64,000 nt of DNA, taken from Corythucha ciliata. Its lineage: Eukaryota > Arthropoda > Insecta > Hemiptera > Tingidae. The stretch is from the NCBI GenBank assembly GCA_038030265.1, contig CM075941.1, forward strand, positions 3,658,001 through 3,722,000, given 5' to 3'. This document shows, one piece after another, positions 34,050 to 43,699 of the stretch; the stretch's first letter is position 1; every line of letters starts with the position of its first letter. The notes under the pieces are model-generated. The model made no database searches and was not told the origin of the DNA. It saw nothing but the letters and a program-made list of their open reading frames with translations. The position numbers and the translations under genes were made by a program.

Positions 34050-34500
34050 TGTGCCGGCTGGTGAGTGGGACTTATGGGATATATAAATTGCAAATTGTGT
34101 TGAAATCATATATCAGATAGAATCCGTCCTCGTGGATTTGTCACATTTGAGCCCCATCTAGGATGCTTTGCGTTGAAATCGCCGCCGAGCAAGAACGAAC
34201 TTCCAAGCTCATGAAAAACCCCCCAGTAATGAACTGGTAGTAATCGGTACACAGGAGCGGAGTAATAAGAGCAAACTTGATAGTAACTCGTGTTTAATTT
34301 GATGCTCACTCGAGCTATCTGAATTTCCTCTTCCTCGATCGGTGGAAGGGGATTGTGACTTATCGGTGTCCGAATGAAAATGGCAGACCCTTCTTTCCTC
34401 CTGCCACTGGGATGGTCTGCTCTATAAATTGAATAACCCGCAATACTAAAATTAATGTGAGGAGCTAATTTAGTTTCAGTAGCCAATAGAATGTCGATTT
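34050..34500 (-). pseudogene. Jockey-type AP endonuclease fragment
   Basis: ATETKLAPHINFSIAGYSIY, RADHPSGRRKEGSAIFIR and LLGGDFNAKHPRWGS are endonuclease/exonuclease/phosphatase motifs (E in the first, DFNAKH in the last). The frame breaks after LSDI at 34106, and the SDH motif region is disrupted before the RT part. Confidence 0.8.
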
Positions 34501-34572
34501 CATGAGTTTTTAAAAAATGGTCTAGCTCATGGTATTTATTGTTGATACCTTGGCAATTCCATGTGACTATTT

Positions 34573-35240
34573 TCAGCGGACTATGTGTAGTTGTTGGATT
34601 AATGGTTTGATAATTGTAGGTAATATTATTTGGGCTAACATTTGTAGAACTGGTTGAATAACTGACAGCAATGTGTCAATTCTAGATATGAGCTCATCTA
34701 ACTTATTGGTTGATTGTGGTGAACGATCAGAAAGCGTTTGGGAAAAGGTTCTGGTATGAGCTTCAACACGCTTCGGAATCAATGGGGGGGAACGTTATGG
34801 CATTGACTTGAGGGTGGGGTGATACGGGATTGACTTGTGGCTGGAATGGTATGGGTTTAATAGCCATATCTGGAATACGATTATTGTTGTTAAATTTTTG
34901 AAGTCTGGTGGCAACAGGACTTCCTCGATAATTAGCCGTATGCGAGCCTTTACAGTTGACACAAACGGGTGGTATGCCATTTGGTTTTGAACACTGTTTG
35001 GTTTCGTGGGGTTCGTCACACTTGACGCATTTGGGAGATTTATGGCAATAGTTTTTAGTGTGCTCATATTCTTGACATTTTAGGCATTGCACAATGTTTT
35101 TGCGGGCTCAATTTTGACCACACTGTAATGAAGGCTGTTTACTTTATAGATTTCTGCGTTCTTTTCTGATGGTTGAAGATCTAGAAAGAACATGGATAGG
35201 GGAAGTTTAGTGGCCGGGTGAATTACAGGGCTCATTCGTA
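34573..35240 (-). pseudogene. Jockey ORF1 (gag-like) with Pre-C2HC and zinc knuckles
   Basis: Upstream part reads LPLSMFFLDLQPSEKN with YKVNSLHYSVVKIEPA, the Pre-C2HC region; after a frame change near 35095, MQCLKCQEYEHTKNYC, CVKCDEPHETKQC and CVNCKGSHTANYRG give three CCHC knuckles. A second frame (34782-34573) carries an amphipathic C-terminal tail. Confidence 0.82.
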
Positions 35241-35301
35241 TTGGTTGGTTTGTCGTTGTTGGCTGTTGTTGTTGTTTGTTGGTCGTATTGGCAGATGTTT
35301 T

Positions 35302-36457
35302 GATTTGTTTTTTGCCTTGTCTTACCTCGGCTTGTTGTAAAAAAATAATAGATTTTCAATGACTAATAATTCTCATTTACAAAAGACGGGGGGGGGGGAT
35401 TATATTCCACTGAATTATCTGCCACGTTCATTGTGTGTTTCCGCTGAAAACAATAGCTCTCAATATTCACGGCTCTAACAAATGTTCTCGTCCACTTGAC
35501 ACACACACCCGCCCATCTACGCGTGGGTTATTCAACCATTCGAAACGAGGTTTTATTCTAAAAGGTTTGTTTTGCTGACTCCCAAAAGGGATATTGGTAG
35601 GCATTTAAGCCGCGAAGTGTATTTAAATTTATGCGTGGGTGGTGGCGGTGGTGGTGGTGGTGGTGTTGGTGGTGGGTAAGTTTTCATTAGTCGCCGCGGC
35701 TTTTCAATTTATTTCGAGAGTTAACGTGTCAATGTCGCGCGGGAGAGAGAAAAAAAAAGGATCACAGCGCTTCGTAAACTTTGAAAACTCGCGTGATTAT
35801 CTCCCACATAATCCATCAATAAAACATCAAGCTTTCAACATCCCACTCACGCAATTGCTTACTTTAAAGTACTTCTAAAATTAACTATAACGATAATACG
35901 TGAAAACGTCGTAGAAATGTGAAGAGCCTTGAACGACGAGTGTCAGATGAGGGGAGGGGGGGGCAGATTAAGATTCCATTTTCATCCCTCCCATTTTGCA
36001 ACACGACGTATTTCCTTAAACCTTTACATCATTGAAGTAGATAATAAGCTCGGAAAATGGCTGGAAAAGGGCGCACGGTATACGCGTACAGCGCACACTT
36101 TATATTCCCGTTCTCGAGGTAGTTTATTGAGGTGGGTGCGCAACGTCCATAAAACAGTGGTGCTGGGAAGTAGAAGGGAAAGGATCATTTAATCTTATTA
36201 TTACAACCAGCATAACGAGCTTTAAATGGCCTAGGTGTGCGGGGGGGGGGAGGGAAGGGCTGAAGCGGATGGGATCGCGCAATAGGTAGAGTCCTAAATT
36301 ATGGAAATCAAAATATGCTAAAAATAAAATGAGGTAAAAAAAAACATCTCAATAACGATGCATCCATGGGAATCAAATATCAACATCCACGAATTAAAAT
36401 AATTAAAGCAGTAATTAAAAGCGATGGGATTAAAATATTAACATTGAATTATGATAC
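35302..36457. other. No gene recognised
   Basis: Contains a (GGT)n-like tract near 35637-35675 and G-runs. This is the 5' side of the giant Hsp60 intron in gene orientation. Confidence 0.45.
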
Positions 36458-36549
36458 CTGTGATGCAAGCCATATCCAACAGGGTCTCTTTCTTGAAATT
36501 TCCTACCCCAGGAGCTTTTATAGGCACTACTTTTAAACCTTGGGAAAGC
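36458..36549 (-). CDS. Hsp60: Hsp60 exon (VKAPG segment)
   Basis: Encodes LSQGLKVVPIKAPGVGNFKK plus ETLLDMACIT, equal to the conserved LKVGLQVVAVKAPGFGDNR region. Acceptor TTTTTTCAG, donor GTATCA. Starts by completing an AAG codon and ends with one base that joins the exon at 7827. Confidence 0.94.
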
Positions 36550-36608
36550 CTGAAAAAAGTTGTATGAGTCGTAAAATGTATTACAGTTACGATTCAAAGA
36601 TTAATTAC

Positions 36609-36780
36609 TTGTGGTTGATTAATAATAACGACAAAACATCGTCGGAGAATTCATCCGCTATGATTAAAAGAGGTTTTTTTTTATTGATGGCAATGTCTAG
36701 CATGGGTATGACGGCCTTCGGCCTGCTAAGTTTTTCTTCGCTGAGAAGTATTAAACAGTTTTTGTAATTTACTTTTCCAT
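36609..36780 (-). CDS. Hsp60: Hsp60 exon (apical domain)
   Basis: Encodes NYKNCLILLSEEKLSRPKAV, then IPMLDIAINKKKPLLIIADE and FSDDVLSLLLINH, matching YVLLSEKKI...[20 protein letters not shown]. Splice signals TCTTAG| and |GTAATT fit. Confidence 0.94.
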
Positions 36781-36846
36781 CTAAGAGAAAGAGAAAAAAC
36801 AAGAAAATAAGACTTTTGGACAGTTCAAGATTTAAAGACACTAAAC

Positions 36847-36967
36847 CTCGTGTATTAACGAAAGCAGGCGATACGAAACCGCTCTCAATTTTAAACCCTC
36901 GAATTACTTCGATTTCATCCTTTAGAGTCTTTCCTTCTTTTACATTAGTATGCCCCTCAGGACCGAC
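36847..36967 (-). CDS. Hsp60: Hsp60 exon (KEGKTLKDEIEV segment)
   Basis: Encodes VGPEGHTNVKEGKTLKDEIE, VIRGFKIESGFVSPAFVNTR; matches [28 protein letters not shown]. Acceptor TATACAG, donor GTTTAG. Ser replaces the usual Asp/Glu-Arg before GF(Y)xSP. Confidence 0.94.
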
Positions 36968-37065
36968 CTGTATAAAACGAAATAAAAAAAAAAAAAATAT
37001 CGTCTCAGACTCTTACCACCAATAAAACATGACCCCCCCTACCACCCACCCACTCCAATCTTTAC

Positions 37066-37214
37066 TTTTTGTATAGCGTCGGCAATCAAACGTCCGATTC
37101 CTTCATCACCATTGGCGGAAATGGTGGCAACTTTCGCCACGTCATCGGAAGAGCTAAGCTTCTTACTGAGGGCACTCAAATGTTCCCTGGCGACGTCAAC
37201 TCCTATCATGATTC
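37066..37214 (-). CDS. Hsp60: Hsp60 exon (ATISANGD segment)
   Basis: Encodes [39 protein letters not shown]. The ATISANGD motif is a hallmark of chaperonin 60. Acceptor after a T/A-rich run (TAAAG|), donor GTAAAG. Confidence 0.95.
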
Positions 37215-37312
37215 CTTTAAAAAAAAAAAAAAACGGGCCGAATAATGAATACAAAAAAAAAAAAAAAATTCAGAAAGAAAAGGTTGTGGGAGGGGCGGTG
37301 CGGGGGGCTTAC

Positions 37313-37388
37313 CTCTTCGCACTTCGGCAGGATTTGCTCCCTTTTGAATTTTATCGAAACCTTCTTTCGCAATGGCCCGAGCCAGTAC
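37313..37388 (-). CDS. Hsp60: Hsp60 exon ([10 protein letters not shown] segment)
   Basis: 76 bp encoding [20 protein letters not shown] and AEVRRG, as in [27 protein letters not shown]. The acceptor (GCGAAG|G) has a poor pyrimidine tract, a weak-looking site. Donor GTAAGC. Confidence 0.93.
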
Positions 37389-37505
37389 CTTCGCTTTCAA
37401 GAATGATATCAATCATTTTTTTTTTTTTTTTCGTCGCCATTTTCATAAGGGCGACAGGTGTGGATTGAAACGGCGCAGGGGGGGGGGGGAGGAAGTTATA
37501 CACAC

Positions 37506-37676
37506 CGTGGCAGTTGTCGTTCCATCGCCGGCTTTTTTGTTCGTATTCACCGAGACCTCGCGTAATACTTTTAGTCCGATATTCTCGTACGGATCCTTTA
37601 ATTCCAAGCTTTTAGCCACGGTCGCTCCATCTTTGGTGATTTTAACTTTTGAACCTTCGAGAATGACGTTTCTACC
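37506..37676 (-). CDS. Hsp60: Hsp60 exon ([10 protein letters not shown] / GDGTTTAT), copy 1
   Basis: 57 codons, phase 0 at both ends. Encodes [20 protein letters not shown], then [20 protein letters not shown] and [11 protein letters not shown], the nucleotide-binding region (GDGTTT). Acceptor TTTTTTTCAG, donor GTGTGT. The preceding N-terminal exon, ending in VTMGPK, was not found in the window. Chaperonin 60 folds imported proteins in the mitochondrial matrix. Confidence 0.95.
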
Positions 37677-38367
37677 CTGAAAAAAAAATGTTAAGAGGTT
37701 GTTGTGCGGGGGGGGGGCGGGGAAAGGGAAGTTGATGGATGAATGTGGTGTGCATGAGTAAATTCGGTTTGAGTGAGAGTTGTGTGTATGTGGGGGGGGG
37801 AAGGTGAACGAGAAAAAACGACCTATTAACCTCATTCGATTTATGAATATTTCAAAACTATAAAATTGCCGAAAATTGGATTTTTAAAAGCGAATTGGTG
37901 ATTTTCCTCAATTTAGCCGCGAAGTAGCCCCCAATTTTGGCCATGAATTGAAGATTTCCTAGATTTTTGCAGCAATTTTCAGCAGCAGTGCGAATTAGCA
38001 ATTTTTCGCTAAAAGTATATCGTTTTCCGTTAATTTCAGCCGTGCTAATTAGTGACTTTTCACGCCGGCCGAAAATGAGCGGTGTTCGAACTATTTGTGC
38101 CCGGCATTAACAGTTTTTTAAAAACTTTTAGCTATGGACTAACGCTAATTCTCAGGTTTAGCCCCTAAGTTGCTTTCAGAAGCTTCGAATTTGAGTTCTT
38201 CAAAATTTAAGCCGCGAGTCAGCGTTATTACTAAATTTTAGTCGTGAATTAGCGATTTTCTCAATTTTATCCGTGAATTAGCCGTTTTTTTTTTTTCGTC
38301 GCCATTTTCATAAGGGCGACAGGTGTGGATTGAAACGGCGCGGGGGGGGGGAGGAAGTTATACACAC

Positions 38368-38538
38368 CGTGGCAGTTGTCGTTCCATCGCCGGCTTTTTT
38401 GTTCGTATTCACCGAGACCTCGCGTAATACTTTTAGTCCGATATTCTCGTACGGATCCTTTAATTCCAAGCTTTTAGCCACGGTCGCTCCATCTTTGGTG
38501 ATTTTAACTTTTGAACCTTCGAGAATGACGTTTCTACC
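38368..38538 (-). CDS. Hsp60: Duplicate of the Hsp60 GDGTTTAT exon, copy 2 (intact)
   Basis: Reads the same 171 bp exon with the same splice signals and no stop. Its flanks copy those of copy 1, except that the stretch between two G-runs (37716-37800) is missing. Could be a spare exon, a recent duplication or an assembly duplication. Confidence 0.8.
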
Positions 38539-39748
38539 CTGAAAAAAAAAATGTTAAGAGGTTGTTGTGCGGGGGGGGGGGGAAGGTGAACGAGAAAAAA
38601 CGACCTATTAACCTCATTCGATTTATGAATATTTCAAAACTATAAAATTGCCGAAAATTGGATTTTTAAAAGCGAATTGGTGATTTTCCTCAATTTAGCC
38701 GCGAAGTAGCCCCCAATTTTGGCCATGAATTGAAGATTTCCTAGATTTTTGCAGCAATTTTCAGCAGCAGTGCGAATTAGCAATTTTTCGCTAAAAGTAT
38801 ATCGTTTTCCGTTAATTTCAGCCGTGCTAATTAGTGACTTTTCACGCCGGCCGAAAATGAGCGGTGTTCGAACTATTTGTGCCCGGCATTAACAGTTTTT
38901 TAAAAACTTTTAGCTATGGACTAACGCTAATTCTCAGGTTTAGCCCCTAAGTTGCTTTCAGAAGCTTCGAATTTGAGTTCTTCAAAATTTAAGCCGCGAG
39001 TCAGCGTTATTACTAAATTTTAGTCGTGAATTAGCGATTTTCTCAATTTTAGCCACGACTTGGCGTTTTCCTCAATTTAGCCGCGAAGTAGCCCCCAATT
39101 TTGGCCATGAATTGAAGATTTCCTAGATTTTTGCAGCAATTTTCAGCAGCAGTGCGAATTAGCAATTTTTCGCTAAAAGTATATCGTTTTCCGTTAATTT
39201 CAGCCGTGCTAATTAGTGACTTTTCACGCCGGCCGAAAATGAGCGGTGTTCGAACTATTTGTGCCCGGCATTAACAGTTTTTTAAAAACTTTTAGCTATG
39301 GACTAACGCTAATTCTCAGGTTTAGCCCCTAAGTTGCTTTCAGAAGCTTCGAATTTGAGTTCTTCAAAATTTAAGCCGCGAGTCAGCGTTATTACTAAAT
39401 TTTAGTCGTGAATTAGCGATTTTCTCAATTTTAGCCACGACTTGGCGTTTTCCTCAATTTAGCCGCGAAGTAGCCCCCAATTTTGGCCATGAATTGAAGA
39501 TTTCCTAGATTTTTGCAGCAATTTTCAGCAGCAGTGCGAATTAGCAATTTTTCGCTAAAAGTATATCGTTTTCCGTTAATTTCAGCCGTGCTAATTAGTG
39601 ACTTTTCACGCCGGCCGAAAATGAGCGGTGTTCGAACTATTTGTGCCCGGCATTAACAGTTTTTTAAAAACTTTTAGCTATGGACTAACGCTAATTCTCA
39701 GGTTTAGCCCCTAAGTTGCTTTCAGAAGCTTCGAATTTGAGTTCACAC

Positions 39749-39918
39749 CGTGGCAGTTGTCGTTCCTCGCCGGCTTTTTTGTTCGTATTCACCGAGACCT
39801 CGCGTAATACTTTTAGTCCGATATTCTCGTACGGATCCTTTAATTCCAAGCTTTTAGCCACGGTCGCTCCATCTTTGGTGATTTTAACTTTTGAACCTTC
39901 GAGAATGACGTTTCTACC
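39749..39918 (-). pseudogene. Hsp60: Duplicate of the Hsp60 GDGTTTAT exon, copy 3 (1 bp deletion)
   Basis: Same exon but with one base lost (CGTTCCTCGCC for CGTTCCATCGCC), so the frame breaks at KAGD/GTTT. Its 5' flank in gene orientation matches copy 1, while its downstream donor side abuts satellite sequence. Confidence 0.85.
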
Positions 39919-41169
39919 CTGAAAAAAAAAAATGTTAAGAGGTTGTTGTGCGGGGGGGGGCGGGGAAAGGGAAGTTGATGGATGAATGTGGTGTGCATGA
40001 GTAAATTCGGTTTGAGTGAGAGTTGTGTGTATGTGGGGGGGGGGGGGCAGCATTGCCACCGCGGAGTCTCTAGGGGGTCAAAACCCTCACGAGAAAAATA
40101 AATAGAATTTACACCCTCACCCAAAGCTCCTGAAAGTAGGCAGGGCATTTAAACAGAGAATTTCGAATGTCACAAACGTATGTGAGGGACCGGGAAAGCG
40201 TTGACTCGAACTCCCAGTGAGTCAGTACGAACATTATGACACCCTTGGGAACGCTAAATCACACCTGCCCCCCCCCCACCCCATACCAGGGGAAACCGGT
40301 GAGAAAGCGGAGTGCCCCATCAGGAAAAAACTGGAAAGCCTTGGTTATGACTGATATCTACTATGTTTAATCCCCTCTTCCCGAGCCGACTTTAGGTGAG
40401 GGGGGGGCTCGGAATAGCACTCAATCATAGCTAAAATTGAAAAATCTAAAATTCACCATTTCCGGGAGGGAGAGGGATCAACTTCACGCTTGAAAACGGT
40501 AAAAAGAGCTAATTCGCGGCTAAAATGAAGAAAAAGCGCTCATTATGAAAATTCACGGTTTCCAACGGTCACCAGTGCCGGCTTCAAGGGGGGGGGGGGC
40601 GAGCCGGGCGACTGCTCTGGGGCACCTGTGTCCTAAAGGGGCGCGTCTAGCAAAATCATGTGGGGGGGGGGGAAGGTGAACGAGAAAAAACGACCTATTA
40701 ACCTCATTCGATTTATGAATATTTCAAAACTATAAAATTGCCGAAAATTGGATTTTTAAAAGCGAATTGGTGATTTTCCTCAATTTAGCCGCGAAGTAGC
40801 CCCCAATTTTGGCCATGAATTGAAGATTTCCTAGATTTTTGCAGCAATTTTCAGCAGCAGTGCGAATTAGCAATTTTTCGCTAAAAGTATATCGTTTTCC
40901 GTTAATTTCAGCCGTGCTAATTAGTGACTTTTCACGCCGGCCGAAAATGAGCGGTGTTCGAACTATTTGTGCCCGGCATTAACAGTTTTTTAAAAACTTT
41001 TAGCTATGGACTAACGCTAATTCTCAGGTTTAGCCCCTAAGTTGCTTTCAGAAGCTTCGAATTTGAGTTCTTCAAAATTTAAGCCGCGAGTCAGCGTTAT
41101 TACTAAATTTTAGTCGTGAATTAGCGATTTTCTCAATTTTATCCGTGAATTAGCCGTTTTTTTTTTTGT

Positions 41170-42000
41170 ATCCGCGAATTGACGTTTTTTCTCAATTTCA
41201 TCCACAAATTATCGAATTTTTCCCAATTTTAGCGATTCTTTTCAGTTGTGTCAGCGAAATAAGATTGTTTAGCAAGTTTAGACGCTAATTAGCGCCTTTT
41301 CCAGACTTTTTGATGTGTACTTGGCCTCAAGAACAAGAGCTTTCAGATTAGTGCTTTTGTGGGCTATAAATCGAATATTCAGCTGTACTCTTTATTGATC
41401 AGCTGCAAGGTTCCATTCCGTTCAGGGGTCGGATGGCTTGAAAATCGTCGAAAAGAGCCAGTATCGCTGTCCAACCGCATGCGTCTGAAACTCATTTTCA
41501 CACAATAAACATAAATCTTAAAAATCCTTATTTTTTCCGTCTTAAATAAAGCTTTCACTGGGCCCCTCTAGTAAATCAGGGGGCCCCCTCACCCCTCTCT
41601 CGGTACGCTACTGATTCACCGGCAGAAAGAGTGAGAAAAAGCGCTGAATGACGGCTAAAACTGAGAAAGATACTTACCTATTTCGCGGCTAAAGTTTCCT
41701 TAAATCTTTCACGGATAAAGTACAGAAAAAGCGCTAATAACAGGCTAGAAGTATATAGAAACGACAATTTTCGGCTTCTGAAGGCAAGTTCGCGGCACAT
41801 ACTGAGAAAAAGCGCTAATTCATAGCTAATAAAATGGGAGGGAATCGCTCAATTCGAAGCTAAAAAAGAAAAAGTGCTAATTCGGATGAAATTAGCGTGT
41901 ATTTAAATTGAAAGTTTCAAATTTCACCACACTTTATCCGAGAGCAGCGAATTGGCGCTTTTTCTAAATTTTAGCCAAACCAGAGAAATTTGCTTTTTTT
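41170..42000. repeat. Array remnants, partly inverted
   Basis: To ~41300 the plus-strand phrase continues. From ~41630 to 41960 the complement appears (GAGAAAAAGCGCTAATT, CGCGGCTAAA). The inverted part suggests a second array-bearing element in opposite orientation. Confidence 0.55.
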
Positions 42001-42099
42001 AGTGCCAAATCCATGGACCAGATTACAACAGTGTGTAGAGACTGAAGGCGTTACACCTTTGGCTGGATGCTTCGTCCCGCCACACGTATCGTGTTTTGC

Positions 42100-42385
42100 G
42101 GGACGTTGCATAGCGTAGCAACATGACAATCAACGGTTATGTGACGTCACATAAGCGTTGCCGTTTGTGTCAGCCGGTTGTGCCGGAAAAAGAGTTATTG
42201 CAATAATAGTTGCGCTAAAATATGAACACATGGTAGGGCATAGATGCAATTAATTGCTTTAAATAAATTAATAAAATACCTTACTCATACTGGTACTGGC
42301 TCAAACTCAAAATTTGAATTTTAAGCTTATCATGACGTCACATAACCGTAAACGTTAACCGTCAGACGGTTATGCAATAACTCCC
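42100..42385. mobile_element. MITE with ~55 bp imperfect inverted repeats and TGACGTCA
   Basis: GGGACGTTGCATA... at the left and, inverted at the right, GGGAGTTATTGCATAACC.... Both arms carry ACGGTTATGTGACGTCA. TGACGTCA is a perfect 8 bp palindrome (CRE-like), but its role here is unknown. Confidence 0.6.
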
Positions 42386-43690
42386 TATTAATATACAAAA
42401 AATATAAAATAACAAGGCTACGAACGACACAACGTTTTCAAGACAACATAGCTTCCATCTGGCGGCGACTAGCCAAAGTACGGAGCGTGTGGAATTAGCG
42501 TGCGTAATTGGCGAGCGGAATGGCATCAATTCCGCACGCTCAGCTGCCTTTGAACGTGCGTAAGATGCGGATTCCAGGCATGGTAATCAGCGTGCGAGAA
42601 ATTTCCCGCGCAGAGCGTAGAGGCTCGACCCGTGTGACAGATGTGTACGTAAATGGTACCACTGGTCAGACAAAAGAAATAATACACTGGCTATGGGTAT
42701 GGGCTAACTGTCCGTTAGCGTCCCTTGGTGTTGTCCGCAGCGTCTTCTTCGCCGAGTTCGGCAAGGATAGGGAAAGGTTCGGACAGGATCGGTCTTACTC
42801 GATGAATTCTGGGGCAGACACAAGTGCCGCTAAGCCCCGTAGTATCTATCAAGCTCCACCGAGGTTGAGGGAATGAATAAAAAGAATAACCGGAGTCTTC
42901 TCTACGGTCTGGCACGGATGACTATCGGCGGTCAGGTCCACAATAGGGTTTCCACTTCAACAAGCTTCCGGAGTCTTCTCAACGGAGTAGAGCTTGGAAG
43001 GTTCCCGTAAGGTTATCCTGCGGGTCCGATTGTATATATTCGTCAGGTGTATGACGACTTTAACAGTGACGGTCTAATCCACAATAGGGTTTCCCTTCAA
43101 CAAGCGTCCGGAGTCTTCTCAATGGAGTAGAGCTTGGAAGGTTCCCGTAAGGTTACCCGCACCACTGGTCGTAAAAAAAAACAAAATGGGGTAAGAGGCC
43201 TCGGTCAGGGTCAGCCTTATACCATCCGGTCAGGATCGAATCACTGAAGGGCCGGAAAGGTTCCCAATAGGCTTTGCCCGTTGATGCCTTGGTAGTGTGT
43301 GACGTCACGAACGGTCAAGAGTCGTCTCAATTGACCGCTGGACGTTTTCCCGTAGGGCGTGATTTTTGGTGGGCGATCCTTCGCTTCGGAAAGACTGCGT
43401 CGTCGCTGTTGTACTTCCGGATCGTCGTGGGTTCTGGAGTTCCCAGTCGTTGAAGCCGCTGGAGGGTCGTACTGTTTCCCAGTCGAGTGGTCCAAGTGCA
43501 GGCTGATGGATCTGGTCCAGGTTGCTGGGGTGTTTCCCGTTTGACTTCTCGACATGAAGTGATTTTTGGAGTGCCGGCGCTCGGGTTATATAGTCGGTGG
43601 GTGGTTTCCGCTCACTCCCACCCGCTCGGGTGGCTCAGTGGGTTGACCGTTGGGTGGTGGGTGGTTCCCTATCCGACTTTTCCTAGCTTT
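42386..43690. other. Upstream of the BEL pol; ~100 bp phrase repeated at 141 bp spacing
   Basis: TCCACAATAGGGTTTCC through GAGCTTGGAAGGTTCCCGTA occurs at 42937 and again at 43078. No gag was recognised in this stretch; the BEL protein sequence begins abruptly near 43715. Confidence 0.5.
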
Positions 43691-43699
43691 TCCTACTCC

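Larger units (their letters stand above)
31631..35289 (-). mobile_element. Jockey-type non-LTR retrotransposon with target duplication
   Basis: Poly(T) on the plus strand at 31631-31648 is the 3' poly(A) tail of a minus-strand element. GGCAGATGTTTT flanks both sides (31623-31634, 35290-35301), a ~12 bp target duplication. The element splits a repeat whose intact counterpart is at 28937. ORF1 with zinc knuckles, an AP endonuclease and a reverse transcriptase follow in order, all with frame breaks. Probably 5'-truncated, since ORF1 is not complete. Confidence 0.87.
7828..36457 (-). other. Giant Hsp60 intron filled with nested mobile elements
   Basis: The exon ending at 36458 leaves one base (G) and the exon starting at 7827 supplies GA. 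The phases join exactly and the protein context (ACIT-G-GKVYG) is right. Everything between is transposons, relics and arrays listed separately. A misjoined scaffold is possible but the phase match argues for a true intron. Confidence 0.7.
37860..41170. repeat. Satellite-like segmental duplications around the Hsp60 exon
   Basis: A block containing CAATTTAGCCGCGAAGTAGC starts at 37909, 38691, 39073, 39455 and 40791. The 38691, 39073 and 39455 copies are exactly 382 bp apart. The block itself is made of the same ~30 bp TTTTAGCC/GAATTAGCG phrases as the 21.8-27.5 kb array. Breaks between copies coincide with long G-runs. Confidence 0.85.

Noticed and set aside
35639..35878. 79-codon plus frame beginning with a Val run
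   Set aside because: The Val run is a (GGT)n microsatellite; no domain follows.
43241..43555. 104-codon minus frame upstream of the BEL pol
   Set aside because: No domain, low-complexity composition, and it overlaps a region with plus-strand repeated phrases.
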